A stretch of 14,550 nucleotides of DNA, from contig MJGA01000139.1 in NCBI GenBank assembly GCA_001910725.1, forward strand, positions 1 to 14,550, read 5' to 3'. This DNA is from Phanerodontia chrysosporium (taxonomy: Eukaryota > Basidiomycota > Agaricomycetes > Polyporales > Phanerochaetaceae). This document shows, in pieces, positions 7,855 through 14,550 of the stretch. Made by a program: the position numbers and the translations under genes. Under the pieces are notes generated by a model. The model searched no databases. It was not told the origin of the DNA and worked only from the letters and a program-made list of their open reading frames with translations. How positions within the stretch are numbered: the stretch's first letter is position 1; each line of letters begins with the position of its first letter.

Positions 7855-9576
7855 AAGACCCATCTCCTCGCTGATCCGCTCTCCCGGCCCTCCTCGCTGC
7901 ATGTCTCCGACGAAGACGACAATCGCTCGCAGATAGTATTGAAGCCAGAGCTGTTTAAGATAGCCGCCACGGTAGCTTTCGCAAACCCCTCCCCCCTCGA
8001 GAAGCGCATTCGCGACTGCTCCGAGAAGGAAAAGGAAGTCGCAGACGCCCTGCAGACTCTCCGAACCAAGGGGCCCCGCAAGTTGCGCAATGGCGTTCTC
8101 GAATGGGAAGAGGACAACGGCCTCCTGTACTACCATGGGAAAGTCTATGTCCCGAACAGTGCCGCGCTGCGCAACGACGTCATCAAGTCTTGCCACGACG
8201 CGCCGACCGCCGGACACCCTGGGAAACACACTACCCTCGAGTTGGTCTCTCGGTACTATTGGTGGCCGCGCATCTCCGCTGACGTTAGCCGCTACGTGCT
8301 CGGCTGCGATCAATGCCAACGGTACAAGTCCGCCCCACATCCGAAAGCCACCTTACAGCCCCACGACGTCCCTTCAGGGCCTTGGGAACACGTCGGCGTG
8401 GACCTCATCACGCAGCTCCCACGCGATGCCAAGACCAAGAAGGACTCGATCGCGGTCTACGTGGACCACTACTCGGATCAGTGCCACCTTGTGCCGGTCG
8501 ACTCGACGATCACCGCTGCCGGCATGGGTGACGTCCACTACACGGACATCTTCCGCCTACACGGCCTCCCACGCAAGATCTTCTCTGATCGTGGACCTCA
8601 GTTTGCAGCCCAGTACATGCGAGCGCTATACAAGCGCCTCGGCATCGCTACCGGCCTCACCACGGCATATCACCCCGAAGGCAACGGCAAGGTCGAGCGC
8701 AAGAACCAGGAAGTCGAGAAGTTCCTGCGTCTCTTCGTCTCCCAGCGCCAAGACGACTGGGTCGATTGGCTCCCGATGGCCGAGTTTACCCTGAACTCGC
8801 ACGTGTCTAGTGCTACCGAGCGCACGCCCTTCGAGATTGTTTACGGCTATACACCAGACTTCACGATCCCGGCCGGCAAACACACCAAGGTTCCCGCCCT
8901 CGATGAGCGCCTAGATCGCATGGCTCACGTTCGCAAAGAGGCCGAAGCTGCCCTGCGCTTAACCAAAGCCCGGATGAAGGAGGAATACGAGGCCGCGAAG
9001 AAACGCGCCCACTCCTTCAAAGTCGGCGATCAGGTTTGGCTCAGCACAAAGGACCTCAGCATCGATCAGCCCTCGCCCAAGCTCGGCCCCCGCCAGCTGG
9101 GTCCGTTTAAGGTTCTGGAAAAGATCGGCGATCTGGACTATCGGCTCGAGCTCCCGAGCTGGCTGAAAATCCACCCGGTTTTCCATGTCAACCGCCTCAG
9201 CCCATGGCACGATCAGGGCGTCGAGAAGCCTCTGCCTCCCAAACCTGTCAAGGTTGCCGGCGAAGAGGAATACGTTGTCGAGAAGATCCTCGACAGCCGC
9301 ATATACCGCCGCCAACTACAGTACAAGGTCCGCTGGAAAGGCTACGGCCAAGCTGGCGACACGTGGGAAAAGGCGGACAACCTCAAGCACGCCAAGGCCC
9401 TGGTCAACAAATTCCATCGCGAAAATCCGGAAGCGCCCCGCAAGCTCGCTGCCACCGCCTTTGAAGCCCTTGCCGCCTCTTTTCGCCCGTTCGTCACCGA
9501 AGTCGACGTCTCTCTCCTTCCTGCCTCCGATCGCGCTAAGGCCGATCTCGATTGGGAGGAGGGGCGCCACATCTAA
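7855..9576 (+). CDS. Unbroken pol fragment of E2: integrase with chromodomain, no own start
   Basis: A frame of 573 codons plus TAA (9574-9576) is open from the E1/E2 junction. It continues a pol frame, and I see no ATG near the 5' end; the first in-frame Met is deep in the integrase. Residue numbers are counted from 7855. The end of the RNase H linker is HLLADPLSR. The zinc finger uses His114, His121, Cys151 and Cys154. The catalytic triad is Asp183, Asp245 and Glu281, with exactly 35 residues between the last two. The GPF module is near 416. The chromodomain spans about 470-520, with all three aromatic-cage residues Tyr473, Trp494 and Tyr497. The integrase inserts the DNA copy; the chromodomain recognises methylated H3. 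All key residues are intact, but the fragment could be expressed only as part of a fusion or from an upstream start, for instance from the LTR at 7184. Confidence 0.9.
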   Translation, partial: KTHLLADPLSRPSSLHVSDEDDNRSQIVLKPELFKIAATVAFANPSPLEKRIRDCSEKEKEVADALQTLRTKGPRKLRNGVLEWEEDNGLLYYHGKVYVPNSAALRNDVIKSCHDAPTAGHPGKHTTLELVSRYYWWPRISADVSRYVLGCDQCQRYKSAPHPKATLQPHDVPSGPWEHVGVDLITQLPRDAKTKKDSIAVYVDHYSDQCHLVPVDSTITAAGMGDVHYTDIFRLHGLPRKIFSDRGPQFAAQYMRALYKRLGIATGLTTAYHPEGNGKVERKNQEVEKFLRLFVSQRQDDWVDWLPMAEFTLNSHVSSATERTPFEIVYGYTPDFTIPAGKHTKVPALDERLDRMAHVRKEAEAALRLTKARMKEEYEAAKKRAHSFKVGDQVWLSTKDLSIDQPSPKLGPRQLGPFKVLEKIGDLDYRLELPSWLKIHPVFHVNRLSPWHDQGVEKPLPPKPVKVAGEEEYVVEKILDSRIYRRQLQYKVRWKGYGQAGDTWEKADNLKHAKALVNKFHRENPEAPRKLAATAFEALAASFRPFVTEVDVSLLPASDRAKADLDWEEGRHI

Positions 9577-9601
9577 CGACCTCGCGAGGACGCTCGGTTT
9601 T

Positions 9602-9611
9602 AGGAGGGGGG
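9602..9611 (+). promoter_or_regulatory. Polypurine tract of E2
   Basis: AGGAGGGGGG, then TAA, then the LTR; identical to 7171-7180. Confidence 0.85.
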
Positions 9612-9896
9612 TAATGTCACGGATGTGACGGTGCTGCCCTATTTTTCGCCGATTTTTGGCTATTTTCCTCGATTAATCCAACGGGCGAGCAGCCCTCGCG
9701 CCGTCTGGAGTCCTAGCCGCCCACACTCAGCGCCAGCGCCCTGATGGCGCATCACCCCTAGACGCCAGCGCATCCCGCTGCGCGCTCAGACACCGCCCGG
9801 ACCACCGGTCTGCCTTGCAACCGGTTCCCCGGATCGCCGAGGAGGCACTGTCATCCCTGATGACTCCCCTCGCCGAGACACACCGAGCTGATCAGC

Positions 9897-10012
9897 CTGA
9901 TGACACAGCCTCGGCCCGACGCAGCCTCGAAACACTGCCAGCTGACACAGCCTCGTGACATAGCCCCAGCACAGCCTCGCCGCGCAGCCCGCGTCGCAGC
10001 CTCGTCGGCTAT
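9897..10012 (+). repeat. Degenerate CAGCCTCG repeat array in U3 of the E2 LTR
   Basis: About seven imperfect copies of a 10-12 bp motif, (A/G)C(A/G)CAGCCTCG, at uneven spacing. The LTR at 7184 has about five copies in the same place and the reversed LTR also has several. Repeats like this in U3 often bind transcription activators or repressors; that role is inference. Confidence 0.6.
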
Positions 10013-10068
10013 GCCGAGCACTGCCCATCAGCTTATGTAATCGTACAGCCTGCCCTGAACTCCTGTAG

Positions 10069-10075
10069 TATATAA
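10069..10075 (+). promoter_or_regulatory. TATA box of the E2 3' LTR
   Basis: TATATAA is at the conserved place, 220 bp before the host-gene remnant. A transcript from here would cross the candidate intron at 10131-10190 and run into the host gene in sense orientation. Confidence 0.65.
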
Positions 10076-10130
10076 GAGTAGCACTCCTCGCTCCTGTCCG
10101 TCATCTCGACCTCTTGGTCAATACGGACAG

Positions 10131-10190
10131 GTAAGCCCGTCGTTTGTACTGTAGCATACAACACTAATACAACTTGGTCAATACGGACAG
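10131..10190 (+). other. Candidate LTR intron, E2 3' LTR copy
   Basis: GTAAGCCC donor, CTAATAC at 10164-10170, ACAG acceptor, 60 nt, between two copies of the 18-nt repeat. The middle of the segment is largely different from the E1 copies. Confidence 0.5.
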
Positions 10191-10293
10191 CTGAAGAAGT
10201 TGTGCGTCGCTGCGTGACTCGCTCCGCCGCGCCTTGTTGTCGACCTCCCCACTTGCCCTCCCTCGTGAAGCGTTGAGCCCTAGCTCCGCGACA

Positions 10294-12860
10294 CCTCAGC
10301 TCCACCACTCTCGGATTCTGGCGAAGCAATGGATCCGTGAATATCTTCAGTGGCACAACCCTGCGTCAGCACCGCGCGAAAACATCGTGGTTTGGGAGAT
10401 GCGCGACGAAGCGTGGTCGTCATGGAATACCCCGACAATCATCTCTGCAACACCCATTCTCCTCGAGATCGCTATCGTTGTTTTCACTGTGGGGATGGCC
10501 GCATATGTTTGCACACTGGATCTCGTCGTCGGCATTGTCGTCACCATTTGCATTAGCCTCTTTCTCATAATGCTCACTGCATTGACACTTCTCCCTACTA
10601 TGTACAGACATTGCCCGTATCGGTCACCGACTGCCTGGGCTCTGTTACGGCTCTTCAACTTCCTTGCCAGTTGGGGCAGTCAGATGAGCTGTGTTCTTCA
10701 TCGACTATCGGGTCCTGCCGTCACGGTGTTGTCAGCTGCGGATCCTTCAGTAACTTCTGCATTCAACAAGCACTTCGAGACTATTCACTCCTTCGAACAT
10801 ACTCATTCAGAAAGTCCACTGTCATGGCGAATGAGAGAGGTTCACGAGTCACAGATTCAGACCCTCAGCGGCAACGAGGCCAACAGCAGACAAACCACGC
10901 TGCAAGGCGAGCTGGAACTCGAGCTCTCAAATGCAATATCTGGACTCCCGTCCCAATCACCCCCTTGCCCAACAAAATCTGCTTCTGACCCTTTCATCCT
11001 CACTGTCCCTGATCCAAAGCATCTTGCACCTGTAGTGCAGAATGCATACACCAAAGCCATGAGAGAGGTGGATTTCCTCTACAAAGCTCTGGTCCTTTAC
11101 ATCCTCAATGTCTCGAATGAGTCTTCTTTGCACTTTGTTGCCCAATGCGCCCGCTCCATGTATTCTCCCCTCACTTGCCCAGCAGATTACCAGGGTCGAT
11201 CACCAGATGTCTACTTCTCAGAACTTGCTCTCGACGGTGCTGTTCGCAACATCTCCATCTATAATATGCTATCCCGTCCGGACAGTACTGGTCCAGGACA
11301 CATGGGGTCTCTGACACGCGGCTCGCCATCTGCCTTTGGCCTCAACAGCCTGAACACCCCCATGGCTTCCATTCTTGGTGTACTCAGATGCAAAGTCTAT
11401 GGAGAATACGTACCACGCACCAAATCTTGCACATTCCTACCCCTTGAAGACTTGGACAGTGGTGCAGTTGTAGAGTGTCCAGAGTCACCAATTCACAATG
11501 CCCAATTCATTGTCTCAAACTATGTGTTGGCATATAATCTTCAAGGTCTTGTCCATACCATGCTTCAGCTGAACACACGTGACCTCCGATCAGATCATTA
11601 CATTGCTCTTCTACTACATCGCCGAGCAGAGGAAATGCTGTGGGCCTTGCGTCTTGTCACATTCTACTGGGATTCTGCATCTCCCTTGCGAAGAGCATGT
11701 CGTCGTGACTGTGCTTTGATACTTGCAGATGCACTTCAAAGCATCATGGCCAGTCCTCTGAAGGCGCAATTTGACAACTCATTCCCAACTCTGCGAACGG
11801 CTCTATTCATAACACTTGCTAAGACCAAGTACACTTTGCGCTGGAGTCCACAGTGTTCATTTGTTCTGCAACTTGAGCAGTCTTCAGGTGCGCTAGATCA
11901 TGACCTAGAGATAATGCAGCTTAAAGTTCATTTAGACAACTCAGATGTGGCACAACATGAAACTGACTGGCTGGCCTTAGCCATTCAGTTATAATGCCAC
12001 TGTCAGTCTTATGACAGCATCCTGTGAGGATCTTCGTATCTTCGCTCAGGTAGTCAACCAAGCCCTTCGTACAGTGGATGTTCTCCCCACCCATGGTATT
12101 TTCCAGCTCTGTGATGTCATGATATCTGCACTTGACCAGCTCAGGTTGTCCCCTGACAAATGGCAGTGAATTTCAGAGATTACACGAAACTTGGACGAGT
12201 CAACTTCTTCAGGACCATGCACTTGGATATCACTGTGGCACTATCACCTATACCTTGTCGAAGGCACCATGTTCAAGAGTTCTTGATTTATTGGAGGCCC
12301 TTGTTCCCAATTCACTGGATGACATTAAAGCACACTTGCGACCAATCTCATACGCCTACTGCTTGCCTTCAGAGGGCTACAGTTTAGCACAGATGAGCCA
12401 AGTACAAACATGATTGAAATCATGCAGGGATCGACAATACTTCTGCAACATTGGCAGCCGCTGTCCGAGACTCCACTAGGCTGGGATCGTCTTTTCATGT
12501 GGATAGCAGGCTGTTGGATACAATCTCTCTCCCGATGCACACCCCTCATCACCGCTGATCATGGTCTGCAATGCAAATTCCACCTCGATGAAATTTTAAT
12601 GCAACTCAGCATGCGGTTACGCTTGCTGAAAGACAACCAGCCAAATGGCAATGACTCAGTAACAAATGCATGGGTGGAGACTCTGCTTCAACATCTCAAT
12701 CTAGTAGAGAATGGCATCACAGCAGTAGATCTTCTGCTGCGATATACATCTGGTGACACTTGCAACGTATTCTATGTGCATTACGTGAAGTTGCTGGGAG
12801 CCAATTTCCCACCAACTGGGAACAATCACAGGCTAATTGAACACCAACAAACTCCTACAA
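10294..12860 (+). pseudogene. 3' part of a DUF6535-like membrane protein gene, cut by E2
   Basis: The main frame runs to the TAA at 11992-11994. It starts with ILAKQWIREYLQWHN, followed by a tryptophan-rich helix and two strong membrane segments (about 10447-10509 and 10522-10596), then CPYRSPTAW. This order (KQW motif, R-rich and W-rich stretch, paired membrane helices, then CP(Y/F)(R/Q)(S/T)P) is what I recall for basidiomycete DUF6535 proteins of unknown function. A long soluble C-terminal part follows. Coding-like protein goes on past the TAA in other frames, with one-base shifts near 11990, 12165 and 12383. A further shift near 10312 would join an LSSTTL-like segment to the KQW motif. 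The 5' half is missing from the window. The function is unknown; the family call comes from pattern memory, not a search. Confidence 0.7.
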
Positions 12861-13224
12861 GGTGTAATGTTTTGATTGTGACTCCTAGGACAAGGCTAGA
12901 GTTACTGCACCCATGCATGCCTGCACTTGGCACAGTGCATGAGCGGTTCACCTTGGAGGACTTCACCTATGGCCATTGTAGCACTCACTATGGACATTAT
13001 AGCACACAAGGTCTTTTATATTCTCTTATAGCACGTTATGGGCACTCCAGCCCACCTTCAGGCCTTAATCTGGACCTTGGTTACATTTCCATTGGCTTCC
13101 ACACTTGTTCTTGCTATGCCTCCCTCTCATCATCATCTCACTTATATCTGCCACCTCTGTTCTATATCCTCATGAATTCAACCCCATGCAGGATCCCCTT
13201 TGCTCCTCTCTCATTGTGTCCATT
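12861..13224 (+). other. Between the host gene and the copia LTR, no clear gene
   Basis: The last host-gene frame stays open to 13243, but its composition becomes unusual (rich in His, Tyr, Cys and Ser) and runs into the copia LTR, so it is probably not coding here. A two-copy imperfect 21-22 bp repeat (CACTATGGACATTATAGCAC type) lies at about 12964-13007, with a weaker third trace near 13025-13050. Confidence 0.4.
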
Positions 13225-13595
13225 TGTTAATGAGCAGGCGTGAGGCCAACAAGTGACATGCGCAGGCGGACGAATGTGCACCTATCAGACCCCTGACACT
13301 GCGTACCCACAGGACTCTGCGCTGTGCGCGCAAGTTGCCCTGCACCTCCTGCTCGGTAGACACATTCTACTGCACCACTCTTACATGAGCTCACTGCTCC
13401 AGACAGCGAGCGAATATTCTAGGTTTTTTTATGTCATCTTCTGTAGCTTTCCTTGACATATATGTAGCTAGAGTATAAATACAAGCTCGAGGACACCATC
13501 CCCTGTCGTTCTTGTTGTTCACTCATCTAATACCTGCATGAATACGCCTATTGACTCTGTCATTCTACTACAAGTAAGTCTATCCAATCTTAACA
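13225..13595 (+). repeat. Copia-type LTR, 371 bp
   Basis: It begins TGTTAATGAG and ends CAATCTTAACA. It has a TATAAATA box at 13474-13481 and a likely transcript start near 13505. A primer binding site follows with no gap. The size is usual for fungal copia LTRs. There is no second copy in the window, so the ends rest on the inverted termini and the primer site. Confidence 0.68.
13474..13481 (+). promoter_or_regulatory. TATA box of the copia LTR
   Basis: TATAAATA lies about 120 bp before the LTR end, a normal distance for a copia U3/R boundary. Confidence 0.6.
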
Positions 13596-13608
13596 GGTCA
13601 TGAGCCCC
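13596..13608 (+). promoter_or_regulatory. Copia primer binding site, initiator tRNA-Met anticodon type
   Basis: GGTCATGAGCCCC directly follows the LTR. Its reverse complement, GGGGCTCATGACC, is close to the anticodon region of eukaryotic initiator tRNA-Met (GGGCTCATAACC), with the CAT anticodon in the middle. Drosophila copia is known to prime from such an internal tRNA-Met fragment. A 6-bp inverted repeat, GAGCCC/GGGCTC, overlaps the site (13603-13620). Confidence 0.55.
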
Positions 13609-13666
13609 AACGTGGGCTCACCTTTTGGCTCTGCACTGACCCTGCCACCCAGGCCTAGACTACTCC

Positions 13667-14091
13667 ATGACTGCCAGTGCGAACAGCGGCTCTGACTCCT
13701 CGCTGATTTCAGCATCGTCCAGATTGAACCCCTTCAGGAAAGCGAGAATATTACACCCTGGGAGTGAAGATCATGAATATCCTCATGTGTCTAGGGCTCA
13801 AGGACACCACCACTTTGGGCCCACCTCAGACACCTGAATATGCAGACAAAGTGGCACAAAATTAGTACATGAAGGCCAAGGCTGAATTCAAGCGCACAGC
13901 CTTCAGGTGCTGAGCCACATTTGCCTTCACGTGTCAAATGCCATACTGGTGTATATACCAGTGTGGTTGCCACTGCCAAGAAGGCCTGGAACACTTTGAT
14001 GGAAATGTTCCAGCCTAGCGGCATGCACTCGTACATCTTAGTGTACCATAAATTCTACAGACATGTTGTTCTGACAGAGGGACATCTCTGA
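13667..14091 (+). pseudogene. Copia-type gag remnant with stops and frameshifts
   Basis: It starts at an ATG with a Ser-rich N terminus. Then, in a second frame, comes KIMNILMCLGLKDTTTLG with PEYADKVAQN, a TAG, MKAKAEFKRTAF, a TGA, and ATFAFTCQMPYW. In a third frame follow ATAKKAWNTLMEMFQP and YHKFY. The block TAK-AW-TL--(M/R)F followed by LY-KFY is the UBN2-type core of Ty1/copia Gag. Two in-frame stop codons and at least two frameshifts make it a pseudogene. Unlike E1, this copy shows true nonsense changes. Confidence 0.68.
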
Positions 14092-14550
14092 TGATGCATC
14101 GAGCGTGCGTCTGAAGACAGGCCGTGCCCTAATCCAAACTATTTCGTAAGTATGGGCTTACCGGAGACGCTCACTGACGACAAATAAGCGAGGGGTCCAG
14201 GGTGCTCAGTGTGGACTGCTTGCATTGCGCAGAGAGCATAGGATCGAGTCCCGAAGGTGGTCGTGTGAACACTGACGACGATGCCGCGTCGGGAGCACTA
14301 GGGTCTGAAGGCAATGAGTATGGCAAGGTGTTAGAATTTAGAGTTCGGGTGCAGTAACTGGCTCGACACACTTCTATTCTCAACGCTGCAGACCCTCCGG
14401 CCCTCCTTATATACATGTAATTACTACTAGAAATTTTTGAGAAAATCGAATAAAAATGCGAAAGATATTTCGCCGTTAGTCAGCAATGACATAATGGGAC
14501 GGTCGACCTTTCGCGCACTGACTCAGTGCAGGGCGCATGTCGCGCGTCAC
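14092..14550. other. Unassigned AT-rich end of the window
   Basis: No domain is recognised on either strand. On the minus strand there is a TATATAAGGAG motif (14403-14413) with an AT-rich stretch behind it (14418-14470), so this may be a promoter or another LTR whose start lies past the window end. TGTTAG at 14329 would be its far end, but no primer site or second copy supports this. Confidence 0.3.

Larger units (their letters stand above)
7853..10293 (+). mobile_element. Right-hand part of a second chromovirus copy, E2
   Basis: Sequence homologous to E1 from position 4725 to 7852 follows the E1 3' LTR directly, without the solo LTR insert. Integrase, chromodomain, polypurine tract and 3' LTR are all present, but gag, protease, RT and most of RNase H are missing. 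There is no primer binding site at the left edge. This fits E2 being the target into which E1 inserted, with the E2 left half upstream of the window. The alternative is a shared-LTR tandem with an internal deletion. To the right, host-gene sequence begins at 10294. Confidence 0.88.
9615..10293 (+). repeat. 3' LTR of E2
   Basis: The 679 bp run from TGTCACGGATG to GCTCCGCGACA. Compared with the LTR at 7184 it lacks about 15 bp between CAGCGCC repeats near 9735 and has extra CAGCCTCG-type repeat units near 9960-10005. It also carries several U5 substitutions. The five bases to its right are CCTCA, which should be the target duplication if the E2 5' LTR is found upstream of the window. Confidence 0.95.
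13225..14130 (+). mobile_element. Decayed Ty1/copia element, left end
   Basis: An LTR with matching inverted ends (TGTTAA at 13225, TTAACA ending at 13595) is followed at once by a primer binding site and then by copia-type gag remains. No pol domain or right LTR is seen before the recognisable protein fades near 14100. The right boundary is approximate. Confidence 0.7.

Noticed and set aside
7591..8340. Minus-strand open frame of 249 codons across the E1/E2 junction
   Set aside because: It is the antisense of LTR and integrase sequence; the plus strand carries the recognised conserved protein.
7184..10293. A complete non-autonomous element formed by the LTRs at 7184 and 9615
   Set aside because: The left LTR is followed by mid-pol with no primer binding site, and the two LTRs differ in U3, repeat number and U5. 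E2 being split by E1 explains this better, though only upstream sequence can settle it.
10234..10398. A gene start for the DUF6535-like protein inside the LTR
   Set aside because: The frame only happens to be open into U5; there is no ATG before 10399 and the family needs an N-terminal membrane part that is absent here.
14205..14270. GGATCGAGTCC resembles the B box of a tRNA gene
   Set aside because: No foldable T arm, anticodon arm or acceptor stem could be drawn around it, so it is not called as a tRNA.

Overview
The window is a stretch of basidiomycete fungal DNA, probably Agaricomycete, made up mainly of nested LTR retrotransposons. The inference rests on three things: Ty3/gypsy chromovirus pol genes ending in a chromodomain, short fungal-type introns, and a flanking gene that resembles the basidiomycete DUF6535 family. 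No bacterial, plasmid, CRISPR or tRNA features were seen.

Layout, left to right. Positions 1-7852 are one chromovirus, called E1 here: the last 279 bp of its 5' LTR, a self-priming-type primer binding site (282-291), a long leader, then gag, protease, reverse transcriptase, RNase H, integrase and chromodomain, a polypurine tract and a 3' LTR (7184-7852). Many single-base frameshifts break the E1 coding region, but almost no in-frame stop codons do. A solo LTR of the same family lies in reverse orientation inside E1 pol (4754-5448), with a perfect 5-bp target duplication, CGCTC. Positions 7853-10293 are the right-hand part of a second copy, E2. It resumes in mid-pol directly after the E1 3' LTR, keeps an unbroken integrase-chromodomain frame (7855-9576) and ends in its own 3' LTR (9615-10293). 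The simplest reading is a three-level nest: E2 landed in a host gene, E1 landed in E2 pol, and a third copy landed in E1 pol and shrank to a solo LTR. The left half of E2 and the 5' end of the host gene would then lie upstream of this window.

From 10294 to about 12860 is the remaining part of the host gene, a membrane protein like DUF6535 proteins, cut just before its conserved KQW motif and carrying several frameshifts. From 13225 there is a decayed Ty1/copia element with a 371-bp LTR, a primer binding site matching the anticodon region of initiator tRNA-Met, and a broken gag. The last 450 bp hold an AT-rich patch that I could not assign.

The most unusual signals are in the LTRs. All four gypsy LTR copies hold a likely 57-60 nt intron (GTAAGCCC donor, CTAAT branch point, ACAG acceptor) between two identical 18-nt repeats. 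The start of the transcript predicted from the TATA box is complementary to the primer binding site. Two independent self-insertions lie within about 24 bp of each other at the RNase H/integrase junction.
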